Positions 10,652 to 23,773 of a stretch of 64,000 nucleotides of DNA are shown one piece after another. Source of the stretch: Annona cherimola (taxonomy: Eukaryota > Streptophyta > Magnoliopsida > Magnoliales > Annonaceae). Every line of letters begins with the position of its first letter. Position 1 is the stretch's first letter. The translations under genes and the position numbers were made by a program. The notes below the pieces were generated by a model. It was not told the DNA's origin, ran no database searches, and worked only from the letters and a program-made list of their open reading frames with translations. The stretch spans positions 49,090,012 through 49,154,011 of the forward strand of contig CM059971.1 of NCBI GenBank assembly GCA_030490835.1, given 5' to 3'.

Positions 10652-11698
10652 GTCATCCGTTGTCGTTCGAATGTAAATGAAACAAAGGGATTGTTGTTAA
10701 TTGTTGTTCATTGAAGTTGATTTCGTCCAATTCAGTTGTTCTGAATCTTTTGGAATGCTTTAAAGTTTACTCGTTCTACTTATGTTCATTGAAGTTCCTT
10801 TCGTCTAATTCAGTTGTTTTGAATCTTTTTGAATGCGTTTAAAGTTTACTCGTTCTCATTACAGTCAAATCAAGTCAATTAGATTGAGTTGCACTCAAAT
10901 CAAGCTAATCAAAGATCATTCTATCAAACTCAATTCATTTCATTCGATATCAATGCATTTATGATCATGCCTTGTCGTTCGAATGTAAATGAAATCAAGG
11001 GATTCTTGTTAATTGTTGTTCATTGAAGTTCCTTTCATCCGATTCGGTTGTATTGAATCTTTTGGAATGCGTTAAAGTTTACTCGTTCTCATTACAGTCA
11101 AATGAAGTCAATCAGATTGAGTTATACTCAATTCTAACTATTCAAACTTCATTTTATGAAACTCAATTCTTACTATTCAAACTTCATTCTATGAAACTCA
11201 ATTCATTTGATTCGATTTGAATGTCTTTAAAGTCATCCGTTGTCGTTCGAATGTAAATGAAATAAAGGGATTGTAGTTAATTGTTGTTCATTCAAGTTCC
11301 GATCGTCCCATTCTGTTGTTTTGAATCTACTGGAATGCGTTAAAAGTTTACTCATTCCACTTACAGTCAAATCAAGTCAATTAGATTTAGTTGTACTCAA
11401 TTCTAGCTAATCAAAGTTCATTCTATCAAACTCAATTCATTTGATTCGATTTGAATGCCTTTAAGGTCATTCCTTGTCGTTCGAATGTAAATGAAATAAA
11501 GGGATTGTTGTTAATTGTTGTTTATTGAAGTTCCTTTCGTCCGATTCAGTTGTTTTGAATCTTTTGGAATGCATTAAATTTTACTCGTTCTCTTTACAGT
11601 CAAATCAAGTTAATTAGATTGAGTTGTATTCAAATCAAGCTAATCAAAGTTCATTCTATCAAACTCAATTCATTTGATTCGAATTGAATGCCTTTAAG
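10652..11698. repeat. Alpha HOR unit 5, deleted form (4 monomers, 1,047 bp)
   Basis: It contains only four monomers, starting at 10652 (312 bp), 10964 (268 bp), 11232 (234 bp) and 11466 (233 bp). The last one begins like monomer 4 of the full unit but ends like monomer 12: after CATTTGATTCGA it reads ATTGAATGCC where the full unit reads TATCAATGCC. The missing 1,865 bp equals eight monomers plus one base. This is what an in-register unequal exchange between monomers 4 and 12 leaves behind. Confidence 0.93.
11138..11207. repeat. 35-bp tandem duplication in alpha monomer 2 (unit 5)
   Basis: Same duplication, with starts at 11138 and 11173. It is retained in the deleted 1,047-bp unit, so that unit derives from the 2,912-bp form and not from the 2,410-bp form. 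Confidence 0.9.
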
Positions 11699-14610
11699 GT
11701 CATCCGTTGTCGTTCGAATGTAAATGAAACAAAGGGATTGTTGTTAATTGTTGTTCATTGAAGTTGATTTCGTCCAATTCAGTTGTTCTGAATCTTTTGG
11801 AATGCTTTAAAGTTTACTCGTTCTACTTATGTTCATTGAAGTTCCTTTCGTCTAATTCAGTTGTTTTGAATCTTTTTGAATGCGTTTAAAGTTTACTCGT
11901 TCTCATTACAGTCAAATCAAGTCAATTAGATTGAGTTGCACTCAAATCAAGCTAATCAAAGATCATTCTATCAAACTCAATTCATTTCATTCGATATCAA
12001 TGCATTTATGATCATGCCTTGTCGTTCGAATGTAAATGAAATCAAGGGATTCTTGTTAATTGTTGTTCATTGAAGTTCCTTTCATCCGATTCGGTTGTAT
12101 TGAATCTTTTGGAATGCGTTAAAGTTTACTCGTTCTCATTACAGTCAAATGAAGTCAATCAGATTGAGTTATACTCAATTCTAACTATTCAAACTTCATT
12201 TTATGAAACTCAATTCTTACTATTCAAACTTCATTCTATGAAACTCAATTCATTTGATTCGATTTGAATGTCTTTAAAGTCATCCGTTGTCGTTCGAATG
12301 TAAATGAAATAAAGGGATTGTAGTTAATTGTTGTTCATTCAAGTTCCGATCGTCCCATTCTGTTGTTTTGAATCTACTGGAATGCGTTAAAAGTTTACTC
12401 ATTCCACTTACAGTCAAATCAAGTCAATTAGATTTAGTTGTACTCAATTCTAGCTAATCAAAGTTCATTCTATCAAACTCAATTCATTTGATTCGATTTG
12501 AATGCCTTTAAGGTCATTCCTTGTCGTTCGAATGTAAATGAAATAAAGGGATTGTTGTTAATTGTTGTTTATTGAAGTTCCTTTCGTCCGATTCAGTTGT
12601 TTTGAATCTTTTGGAATGCATTAAATTTTACTCGTTCTCTTTACAGTCAAATCAAGTTAATTAGATTGAGTTGTATTCAAATCAAGCTAATCAAAGTTCA
12701 TTCTATCAAACTCAATTCATTTGATTCGATATCAATGCCTTTATGGTCATGCCTTGTCGTTCGAATGTAAATGAAATAAAGAGATTGTTGTTAATTATTG
12801 TCGATTGAAGTTCCTTTCATCCGATTCGGTTGTATTGAATCTTTTGGAATGCGTTAAAGTTTACTCGTTCTCATTACAGTCAAATGAAGTCAATCAGATT
12901 GAGTTATACTCAATTCTAACTATTCAAACTTCATTCTATGAAACTCAATTCATTTGATTCGATTTGAATGCCTTTAAAGTCATCCGTTGTCGTTCGAATG
13001 TAAATGAATTAAAGGGATTGTTGATAATTGTTGTTCATTGAAGTTCCTCTCGTCCCATTCAGTTGTTTTGAATCTATTGAAATATTTTAAAGTTTACTCG
13101 TTCTACTTACAGTCAAATCAAGTCAATAAGATTGAGTTATACTCAATTCTAACTAATCAAAGTTCATTCTATTAAACTCAATTCATTTGATTCGATTTGA
13201 ATGCCTTTAAGTTCATTCCTTGTCGTTCGAATGTAAATGAAATAAAGGGATTGTTGTTAATTGTTGTTTATTGAAGTTCCTTTCATCTGATTCAGTTGTA
13301 TTGAATCTTTTAGAATGCATTAAAGTTTACTCGTTCTCATTACAGTCAAATCAAGTCAATCAGATTGAGTTATACTCAATTCTAACTAATCAAAGTTCAT
13401 TTTATCAAACTCAATTCATTTGATTCGATTCGAATGCCTTTAAGGTCATCCGTTATCGTTCGAATGTAAATGAAATCAAGGGATAGTTGTTAATTGTGGT
13501 TCATTGAAGTTTCTTTTGTCCAATTCAGTTGTTTTGAACCTATTGGAATGCGTTAAAGTTTACTCGTTCTCATTACAGTCAAATCAAGTCAATTAGATTG
13601 AGTTCTACTCAATTCTAATTCATCAAAGTTCATTCTATCAAACTCAATTCATTTGATTCCATTTTAATGCGTTTAAAGTCATCCGTTGTCGTTCGAATAT
13701 AAAAGAAATCAAGGGATTGTTGTTAATTGTTGTTGACTGAAGTTCCTTTCGTCCAATTCAGTTGTTTTGAATCTTTTGAAATGCGTTAAACTTTACTCGT
13801 TCTCATTACAGTCAAATCAAGTCAATTAGATTGAGTTGTATTCAAATCAAGCTAATCAAAGTTCATTCTATCAAACTCAATTCATTTGATTCGATATCAA
13901 TGCCTTTATGGTCATTCCTTGTCGTTCGAATGTAAATGAAATAAAGAGATTGTTGTTAAATGTTGTTGATTGAAGTTCCTTTCATCCGATTCTGTTGTAT
14001 CGAATCTTTTGGAATGCGTAAAAGTTTACTCGTTCTCATTACAGTCAAATGAAGTCAATCAGATTGAGTTATACTCAATTCTAACTAATCAAAGTTCATT
14101 CTATGAAACTCATTTCATTGGATTCGATTTGAATGCCTTTAAGGTCTTCCGTTGTCGTTCGAATGTAAATTAAATAAAGGGATTGTTGTTAATTGTTGTT
14201 CATTGAATTTCCTCTCGTCCAATTCAGTTGTTTTGAATCTACTGGAATGCGTTAAAAGTTTACTCATTCCACTTACAGTCAAATCAAGTCAATTAGATTG
14301 AGTTGTACTCAATTCTAGCTTAGCAAAGTTCATTCTAACAAACTCAATTCATTTGATTCGATTTCAATGCCTTTAAGGTCATTCGTTGTCGTTCGAATGT
14401 AAATGAAATAATGGGACTGTTGTTAATTGTTGTTGATTGAAGTTCCTTTCATCCGTTTCAGTTGTATTGAATCTTTTGGAATGGGTTAAAGTTTACTCTT
14501 TCTCATTACAGTCAAATCAAGTTAATTGGATTGAGTTATACTCAATTCTAACTAATCAAAGTTCATTCTATCAAACTCAATTCATTTGATTCGAATTGAA
14601 TGCCTTTAAG
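11699..14610. repeat. Alpha HOR unit 6 (2,912 bp)
   Basis: Full-length 12-monomer unit in the same order as units 3 and 4. It carries CTACTTACAG near 13102 where units 3 and 4 have CTCATTACAG; units 1 and 2 also have the CTACTTACAG form there. Sharing of single variants across non-adjacent units suggests exchange between units. Confidence 0.92.
12185..12254. repeat. 35-bp tandem duplication in alpha monomer 2 (unit 6)
   Basis: Same duplication, with starts at 12185 and 12220; sequence agrees with units 3 and 5. Confidence 0.9.
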
Positions 14611-14922
14611 GTCATCCGTTGTCGTTCGAATGTAAATGAAACAAAGGGATTGTTGTTAATTGTTGTTCATTGAAGTTGATTTCGTCCAATTCAGTTGTTC
14701 TGAATCTTTTGGAATGCTTTAAAGTTTACTCGTTCTACTTATGTTCATTGAAGTTCCTTTCGTCTAATTCAGTTGTTTTGAATCTTTTTGAATGCGTTTA
14801 AAGTTTACTCGTTCTCATTACAGTCAAATCAAGTCAATTAGATTGAGTTGCACTCAAATCAAGCTAATCAAAGTTCATTCTATCAAACTCAATTCATTTG
14901 ATTCGATATCAATGCCTTTATG
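14611..14922. repeat. Alpha HOR unit 7, first monomer only (312 bp)
   Basis: The extended first monomer is intact at its start and through the 79-bp duplication. Toward its 3' end it switches to CAAAGTTCATTC and ATGCCTTTATGGTCATGCC, where the other alpha first monomers have CAAAGATCATTC and ATGCATTTATGATCATGCC. From about 14,870 the alpha order is abandoned, so this is the edge of the alpha domain. Confidence 0.9.
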
Positions 14923-15800
14923 GTCATGCCTTGTCGTTCGAATGTAAATGAAATAAAGAGATTGTTGTTAAATGTTGTTGATTGAAGTTCCTTTAATCCG
15001 ATTCAGTTGTATTGAATCTTTTGGAATGCGTTAAAGTTTACTCGTTCTCATTACAGTCAAATCAAGTCAATCAGATTGAGTTATACTCAATTCTAACTAA
15101 TCAAAGTTCATTCTATGAAACTCAATTCATTTGATTCGATTTGAATGCCTTTAAGATCTTCCGTTGTCGTTCGAATGTAAATTAAATAAAGGGATTGTTG
15201 TTAATAGTTGTTCATTGAAGTTCCTCTCGTCTCATTCAGTTGTTTTGAATCTACTGGAATGCGTTAAAAGTTTACTCATTCCACTTACAGTCAAATCAAG
15301 TCAATTAGATTTAGTTGTACTCAATTCCAGCTAATCAAAGTTCATTTTATTGAACTCAATTCTTTTGATTCGATTTGAATGCTTTTAAGGTCATTCGTTA
15401 TCGTTCGAATGTAAATGAAATAAAGGGATAGTTGTTAATTGTTGTTCATTGAAGTTCATTTTGTCCAATTCAGTTGTTTTCAATCTATTGGAATGCTTTA
15501 AAGTTTCCTCGTTCTAGTTACAGTCAAATCAAGTCAATTAGATTGAGTTGTACTCAATTCTAGCTTAGCAAAGTTCATTCTAACAAACTCAATTCATTTG
15601 ATTCGATTTCAATGCCTTTAAGGTCATTCCTTGTCGTTCGAATGTAAATGAAATAATGGGACTGTTGTTAATTGTTGTTGATTGAAGTTCCTTTCGTCCA
15701 ATTCAGTTGTTTTGAACCTATTGGAATGCGTTAAAGTTTACTCGTTCTCAATACAGTCAAATCAAGTCAATAAGATTGAGTTCTACTCAATTCTAATTAA
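14923..15800. repeat. Junction zone between alpha and 2,795-bp HOR domains
   Basis: About four monomers that do not follow the alpha order and are not part of the following 12-mer. They mix alpha-like variants (AAAGAGATTGTTGTTAAATG, CTTCCGTTGTCG) with types seen only further right, such as the TAGCTTAGCAAAG and AATAATGGGACTG signatures of A and B monomers near 15,550-15,665. Nothing other than satellite is present. Confidence 0.85.
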
Positions 15801-18595
15801 TCAAAGTTCATTCTATAAAACTCAATTCATTTGATTCGATTTGAATGCCTTTAAGGGCATCCGTTGTCGTTCGAATGTAAATGAAATCAAGGGATTGTTG
15901 TTAATTGTTGTTGACTGAAGTTCCTTTCGTCCAATTCAGTTGTTTTGAATCTTTTGGAATGCGTTAAATTTTACTCGTTCTCATTACAGTCAAATCAATT
16001 CAATTAGATTGCGTTGTATTCAAATCAAGCTAATCAAAGTTCATTCTATCAAACTCAATTCATTTGATTCGATATCAATGCCTTTATGGTCATTCCTTGT
16101 CGTTCGAATGTAAATGAAATAAAGAGATTGTTGTTAATTGTTGTTGATTGAAGTTCCTTTCATCCGATTCGGTTGTATTGAATCTTTTGGAATGCGTTTA
16201 AGTTTACTCGTTCTCATTACAGTCAAATGAAGTCAATCAGATTGAGTCTCAATTCTAACTAATCAAAGTTCATTCTATCAAACTCAATTCATTTGATTCG
16301 ATTTGAATGCCTTTAAGGTCATCCGTTGTCGTTCGAATATAAATGAAATAAAGGTTTGTTGTTAATTGTTGTTCATTGAAGTTCCTCTCGTCCCATTCAG
16401 TTGTTTTGAATCTACTGGAATGCGTTAAAGTTTACTCGTTCTACTTACAGTCAAATCAAGTCAATTAGATTGAGTTGTACTCAATTCTAGATAATCAAAG
16501 TTCATTCTATGAAACTCAATTCATTTGATTCGATTTGAATGCCTTTAAGGTCATTCCTTGTCGTTCGAATATAAATGAAATAAAGGGATTGTTGTTAATT
16601 GTTGTTCATTGAAGTTTCTTTCATCCGATTCAGTTGTATTGAATCTTTTGGAATGCGTTAAAGTTTACTCGTTCTCATTACAGTCAAATCAAGTCAATCA
16701 GATTGAGTTATACTCAATTCTAACTAATCAAAGTTCATTCTATCAAACTTAATTCATTTGATTCGATTTGAATGCCTTTAAGGTCATCCGTTGTCGTTCG
16801 AATGTAAATGAAATAAAGGGATTGTTGTTAATTGTTGTTCATTCAAGTTCCTATCGTCCCATTCAGTTGTTTTGAATCTACTGGAATGCGTTAAAAGTTT
16901 ACTCATTCCACTTACAGTCAAATTAAGTCAATTAGATTTAGTTGTACTCAATTCCAGCTAATCAAAGTTCATTTTATCAAACTCAATTCATTTAATTTGA
17001 TTTCAATGCCTTTAAGGTCATTCCTTGTCGTTCGAATGTAAATGAAATAAAGGGATTGTTGTTAATTGTTGTTCATTGAAGTTCCTTTCGTCTAATTCAG
17101 TTGTTTTGAATCTACTGGAATGCGTTAAAGTTTACTCGTTCTAGTTACAGTCAAATCAAGTCAATTAGATTGAGTTATACTCAATTCTAATTAATCAAAG
17201 TTCATTCTTTCAAACTCAATTCATTTGATTCGATTGGAATGCCTTTAAGGTCATCCGTTGTCGTTCGAATGTAAATGAAATCAAGGGATAGTTGTTAATT
17301 GTGGTTCATTGAAGTTTCTTTTGTCCAATTCAGTTGTTTTGAACCTATTGGAATGCGTTAAAGTTTACTCGTTCTCATTACAGTCAAATCAAGTCAAATC
17401 AAATTGAGTTATACTCAATTCTAACTAATCAAAGTTCATGCTATCAAACTCAATTCATTTTATTCGATTTGAATGCCTTTAAGGTCATCCGTTGTCGTTC
17501 GAATATAAATGAAATAAAGGGATTGTTGTTAATTATTTTTCATTGAAGTTCCTTTCGTCTAATTCAGTTGTTTTGAATCTTTTGGAATGCGTTAGAGTTT
17601 ACTCGTTCTACTTACAGTCAAATCAAGTCAATTAGATTGAGTTGTACTCAATTCTAGCTAATCAAAGTTCATTCTATAAAACTCAATTCATTTGATTCGA
17701 TTTGAATGCCTTTAAGGTCATTCCTTGTCGTTCGAATGAAAATGAAATAAAGGGATTGTTGTTAATTGTTGTTTATTGAAGTTCCTTTCGTCCGATTCAG
17801 TTGTATTGAATCTTTTTGAATGCGTTAAAGTTTACTCGTTCTCATTACAGTCAAATCAAGTCAATCATATTGAGTTATACTCAATTCTAACTAATCAAAG
17901 TTCATTCTATCAAACTTAATTTATTTGATTCGATTTGAACGCCTTTAAGGTCATCCGTTGTCGTTCGAATGTAAATGAAATAAAGGGATTGTTGTTAATT
18001 GTTGTTCATTCAAGTTCCTATCGTCCCATAAAGTTGTTTTGAATCTACTGGAATGCGTTAAAAGTTTACTCATTCCACTTACAGTTAAATTAAGTCAATT
18101 AGATTTAGTTGTACTCAATTCCAGCTAATCAAAGTTCATTTTATCAAACTCAATTCATTTAATTCGATTTCAATGCCTTTAAGGTCATTCCTTGTCGTTC
18201 GAATGTAAATGAAATAAAGAGATTGTTGTTAATTGTTGTTCATTGAAGTTCCTTTCATCTAATTCAGTTGTTTTGAATCTTTTGGAATGCGTTAAAGTTT
18301 ACTCGTTCTCATTACAGTCAAATCAAGTCAATCAGATTGAGTTATACTCAATTCTAACTAATCAAAGTTCATTCTATCAAACTAAATTCATTTTATTCGA
18401 TTTGAATGCCTTTAAGGTCATCCGTTGTCGTTCGAATATAAATGAAATAAAAGGATTGTTGTTAATTGTTGTTCATTGAAGTTCCTTTCGTCTAATTCAG
18501 TTGTTTTGAATCTTTTGGAATGCGTTAAAGTTTACTCGTTCTCATTACAGTCAAATCAAGTCAAATCAAATTGAGTTATACTCAATTCTAACTAA
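15801..18595. repeat. 12-monomer HOR, copy 1 (~2,795 bp)
   Basis: Markers repeat with an exact offset of 2,795 bp between this unit and the next: GGGCATCC at 15855 and 18650, GCGTTGTATTC at 16011 and 18806, and AAGGTTTGTTG at 16351 and 19146. Few differences separate the copies, for example GTCGTTCGAATG against GTCGTTAGAATG just after the first marker. One monomer has a 4-bp shortened dyad (16241-16253). Start and end are approximate because they lie in sequence shared by many monomers. Confidence 0.88.
16241..16253. repeat. Shortened dyad variant (arms kept, loop reduced)
   Basis: ATTGAG-T-CTCAAT: four bases are missing relative to the usual dyad, yet the remaining sequence is still a perfect inverted repeat around one central base. 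The same variant occurs in copies near 19,036, 34,172, 35,801 and 40,693, all in the equivalent monomer of the 7-mer/12-mer. Confidence 0.7.
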
Positions 18596-21319
18596 TCAAA
18601 GTTCATTCTATAAAACTCAATTCATTTGATTCGATTTGAATGCCTTTAAGGGCATCCGTTGTCGTTAGAATGTAAATGAAATCAAGGGATTGTTGTTAAT
18701 TGTTGTTGACTGAAGTTCCTTTCGTCCAATTCAGTTGTTTTGAATCTTTTGGAATGCGTTAAATTTTACTCGTTCTCATTACAGTCAAATCAATTCAATT
18801 AGATTGCGTTGTATTCAAATCAAGCTAATCAAAGTTCATTCTATCAAACTCAATTCATTTGATTCGATATCAATGCCTTTATGGTCATTCCTTGTCGTTC
18901 GAATGTAAATGAAATAAAGAGATTGTTGTTAATTGTTGTTGATTGAAGTTCCTTTCATCCGATTCGGTTGTATTGAATCTTTTGGAATGCGTTTAAGTTT
19001 ACTCGTTCTCATTACAGTCAAATGAAGTCAATCAGATTGAGTCTCAATTCTAACTAATCAAAGTTCATTCTATCAAACTCAATTCATTTGATTCGATTTG
19101 AATGCCTTTAAGGTCATCCGTTGTCGTTCGAATATAAATGAAATAAAGGTTTGTTGTTAATTGTTGTTCATTGAAGTTCCTCTCGTCCCATTCAGTTGTT
19201 TTGAATCTACTGGAATGCGTTAAAGTTTACTCGTTCTACTTACAGTCAAATCAAGTCAATTAGATTGAGTTGTACTCAATTCTAGATAATCAAAGTTCAT
19301 TCTATGAAACTCAATTCATTTGATTCGATTTGAATGCCTTTAAGGTCATTCCTTGTCGTTCGAATATAAATGAAATAAAGGGATTGTTGTTAATTGTTGT
19401 TCATTGAAGTTTCTTTCATCCGATTCAGTTGTATTGAATCTTTTGGAATGCGTTAAAGTTTACTCGTTCTCATTACAGTCAAATCAAGTCAATCAGATTG
19501 AGTTATACTCAATTCTAACTAATCAAAGTTCATTCTATCAAACTTAATTCATTTGATTCGATTTGAATGCCTTTAAGGTCATCCGTTGTCGTTCGAATGT
19601 AAATGAAATAAAGGGATTGTTGTTAATTGTTGTTCATTCAAGTTCCTATCGTCCCATTCAGTTGTTTTGAATCTACTGGAATGCGTTAAAAGTTTACTCA
19701 TTCCACTTACAGTCAAATTAAGTCAATTAGATTTAGTTGTACTCAATTCCAGCTAATCAAAGTTCATTTTATCAAACTCAATTCATTTAATTTGATTTCA
19801 ATGCCTTTAAGGTCATTCCTTGTCGTTCGAATGTAAATGAAATAAAGGGATTGTTGTTAATTGTTGTTCATTGAAGTTCCTTTCGTCTAATTCAGTTGTT
19901 TTGAATCTACTGGAATGCGTTAAAGTTTACTCGTTCTAGTTACAGTCAAATCAAGTCAATTAGATTGAGTTATACTCAATTCTAATTAATCAAAGTTCAT
20001 TCTTTCAAACTCAATTCATTTGATTCGATTGGAATGCCTTTAAGGTCATCCGTTGTCGTTCGAATGTAAATGAAATCAAGGGATAGTTGTTAATTGTGGT
20101 TCATTGAAGTTTCTTTTGTCCAATTCAGTTGTTTTGAACCTATTGGAATGCGTTAAAGTTTACTCGTTCTCATTACAGTCAAATCAAGTCAAATCAAATT
20201 GAGTTATACTCAATTCTAACTAATCAAAGTTCATGCTATCAAACTCAATTCATTTTATTCGATTTGAATGCCTTTAAGGTCATCCGTTGTCGTTCGAATA
20301 TAAATTAAATAAAGGGATTGTTGTTAATTATTTTTCATTGAAGTTCCTTTCGTCTAATTCAGTTGTTTTGAATCTTTTGGAATGCGTTAGAGTTTACTCG
20401 TTCTACTTACAGTCAAATCAAGTCAATTAGATTGAGTTGTACTCAATTCTAGCTAATCAAAGTTCATTCTATAAAACTCAATTCATTTGATTCGATTTGA
20501 ATGCCTTTAAGGTCATTCCTTGTCGTTCGAATGAAAATGAAATAAAGGGATTGTTGTTAATTGTTGTTTATTGAAGTTCCTTTCGTCCGATTCAGTTGTA
20601 TTGAATCTTTTTGAATGCGTTAAAGTTTACTCGTTCTCATTACAGTCAAATCAAGTCAATCATATTGAGTTATACTCAATTCTAACTAATCAAAGTTCAT
20701 TCTATCAAACTTAATTTATTTGATTCGATTTGAACGCCTTTAAGGTCATCCGTTGTCGTTCGAATGTAAATGAAATAAAGGGATTGTTGTTAATTGTTGT
20801 TCATTCAAGTTCCTATCGTCCCATAAAGTTGTTTTGAATCTACTGGAATGCGTTAAAAGTTTACTCATTCCACTTACAGTTAAATTAAGTCAATTAGATT
20901 TAGTTGTACTCAATTCCAGCTAATCAAAGTTCATTTTATCAAACTCAATTCATTTAATTCGATTTCAATGCCTTTAAGGTCATTCCTTGTCGTTCGAATG
21001 TAAATGAAATAAAGAGATTGTTGTTAATTGTTGTTCATTGAAGTTCCTTTCATCTAATTCAGTTGTTTTGAATCTTTTGGAATGCGTTAAAGTTTACTCG
21101 TTCTCATTACAGTCAAATCAAGTCAATCAGATTGAGTTATACTCAATTCTAACTAATCAAAGTTCATTCTATCAAACTAAATTCATTTTATTCGATTTGA
21201 ATGCCTTTAAGGTCATCCGTTGTCGTTCGAATATAAATGAAATAAAAGGATTGTTGTTAATTGTTGTTCATTGAAGTTCCTTTCGTCTAATTCAGTTGTT
21301 TTGAATCTTTTGGAATGCG
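18596..21319. repeat. 12-monomer HOR, copy 2 (~2.7 kb)
   Basis: Collinear with copy 1 until about 21,319. There copy 1 reads GCGTTAAAGTTTACTCGTTC then TCATTACAG, while this copy switches to GCGTTAGAGTTTACTCGTTC then TACTTACAG, a form also present inside the unit near 17,590 and 20,387. The end is therefore a recombination joint between two monomers of the same unit. Confidence 0.87.
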
Positions 21320-23773
21320 TTAGAGTTTACTCGTTCTACTTACAGTCAAATCAAGTCAATTAGATTGAGTTGTACTCAATTCTAGCTAATCAAAGTTCAT
21401 TCTATTAAACTCAATTCATTCGATTCGATTTGAATGCCTTTAAGGTCTTCCGTTCTCGTTCGAATGTAAATTAAATAAAGGGATTGTTGTTAATTGTTGT
21501 TCATTGAAGTTTCTTTCGTCCAATTCAGTTGTTCTGAATCTATTGGAATGCTTTAAAGTTTACTCATTCTACTTACAGTAAAAACAAGTCAATTAGATTG
21601 AGTTGTATCCAAATCAAGCTAATCAAAGTTCATTCTATCAAACTCAATTCATTTGATTTGATTTGAATGCCTTTAAGGTCATCCGTTATCGTTCGAATGT
21701 AAATGAAATCAAGGGATTGTTGTTAATTGTTGTTGATTGAAGTTCTTTTCGTCCAATTCAGTTGTTTTGAATCTATTGGAATGCGTTAAAGTTTACTCGT
21801 TCTCCTTACATTCAAATCAAGTTAATTAGATTGAGTTGTACTCAATTCTAGCTAATCAAAGTTCATTCTATAAAACTCAATTCATTTGATTCGATTTGAA
21901 TGCCTTTAAGGTCATTCCTTGTCGTTCGAATGAAAATGAAATAATGGGATTGTTGTTGATTGTTGTTTATTGAAGTTCCTTTCGTCCGATTCAGTCGTAT
22001 TGAATCTTTTTGAATGCGTTAAAGTTTACTCGTTCTACTTACAGTCAAATCAAGTCAATTAGATTGAGTTATACTCAATTCTAACTAATCAAAGTTCATT
22101 CTATCAAACTCAATTCATTTGATTCCATTTTAATCCGTTTAAAGTCATCCATTGTCGTTCGAATGTAAATGAAATCAAGGGATTGTTGTTAATTGTTGTT
22201 GACTGAAGTTCCTTTCGTCCAATTCAGTTGTTTTGAATCTTTTGAAATGCGTTAAACTTTACTCGCTCTCATTACAGTCAAATCAAGCCAATTAGATTGA
22301 GTTGTATTCAAATCAAGCTAATCAAAGTTCATTCTATCAAACTCAATTCATTTGATTCGATATCAATGCCTTTATGGTCATGCCTTGTCGTTCGAATGTA
22401 AATGAAATAAAGAGATTGTTGTTAAATGTTGTTGATTGAAGTTCCTTTCATCCGATTCTGTTGTATCGAATCTTTTGGAATGCGTTAAAGTTTACTCGTT
22501 CTCATTACAGTCAAATCAAGTCAATCAGATTGAGTTATACTCAATTCTAACTAATCAAAATTCATTCTATCAAACTCAATTCATTTGATTCGATTTGAAT
22601 GCCTTTAAGGTCATCCGTTGTCGTTCGAATGTAAATGAAATCAAGGGATTGTTGTTAATTGTTGTTGATTGAAGTTCTTTTCGTCCAATTCAGTTGTTTT
22701 GAATCTATTGGAATGCGTTAAAGTTTACTCGTTCTCCTTACATTCAAATCAAGTTAATTAGATTGAGTTGTACTCAATTCTAGCTAATCAAAGTTCATTC
22801 TATAAAACTCAATTTATTTGATTCGATTTGAATGCCTTTAAAGTCATCCGTTGTCGTTCGATTGTGAATGAAATAAAGGGATTGTTGTTAATTGTTGTTC
22901 ATTGAAGTTCCTTTCGTCCAATTCAGTTGTTTTGAATCTTTTTGAATGCGTTAAAGTTTACTCGTTCTCATTACAGTCAAATCAAGTCAATTAAATTGAG
23001 TTAAACTCAATTCTAACTAATCAAAGTTCATTCTATCAAACTCAATTCATTTGATTCTATTTGAATGCCTTTAAGGTCATGCCTTGTCGTTCGAATGTAA
23101 ATGAAATCAAGGGATTGTTGTTAATTGTTATTGATTGAAGTTCCTTTCGTCCGATTCGGTTGTATTGAATCTTTTGGAATGCGTTAAAGTTTACTCGTTC
23201 TCATCACAGTCAAATGATGTCAATCAGATTGAGTTATACTCAATTCTAACTAATCAAAGTTCATTCTATCAAACTCAATTCTTTTGATTCGATTGGAATG
23301 CCTTTAAGGTCATCCCTGGTCGTTCGAACTTTAATGAAATAAAGGGATTGCTGTTAATTGTTCTTGATTGAAGTTCCTTTCATCCGATTCAGTAGTTTTA
23401 AATCCTTTGGAATGCGTTAAAGTTTACTCGTTCCCGTTACAGTCAAATCAAGTCAATTAGATTGAGTTATACTCAATTCTTGCTTAGCAAAGTTCATTCT
23501 ATCAAACTCAATTCATTTGATTCGTTTTGAATGCCTTTAAGGCCATCCGTTGTCGTTCGAATGTAAATGAAATCAAGGGATTGTTGTTAATTGTGGTTCA
23601 TTGAAGTTCCTTTCGTCAAATTCAGTTGTTTTGAACCTATTGGAATGCGTTAAAGTTTACTCGTTCTCATTACAGTCAAATCAAGTCAATCAGATTGAGT
23701 TATACTCAATTCTAATTAATCAAAGTTCATTCTATCAAACTCAATTCATTGATTCGATTGGAATGCCTTTAAG
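21320..23773. repeat. Mosaic of single monomers between HOR and dimer domains
   Basis: About ten monomers without short-period order. They include distinctive types: one with AGTAAAAACAAGTC and GTATCCAAATCAAGC near 21,577-21,615, one with CTTACATTCAAATCAAG near 21,805 and again 22,739, and a diverged type with CAGTAGTTTTAAATCC near 23,391. The same series recurs at about 42,980-45,430, offset by 21,656 bp, so this mosaic is itself a copied block. Confidence 0.88.

Larger units (their letters stand above)
1..14922. repeat. Alpha domain: HOR array of 2.4-2.9 kb units
   Basis: This domain is built from higher-order units that each open with a 312-bp extended monomer containing AAACAAAGGG in its anchor region. 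Unit starts are 1, 2411, 4828, 7740, 10652, 11699 and 14611, giving unit lengths of 2410, 2417, 2912, 2912, 1047 and 2912 bp plus one partial. Corresponding monomers in different units are nearly identical, while neighbouring monomers inside a unit differ at many positions. That is the defining pattern of a higher-order repeat. The window starts exactly at a monomer boundary, so the array probably continues to the left. Confidence 0.95.
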
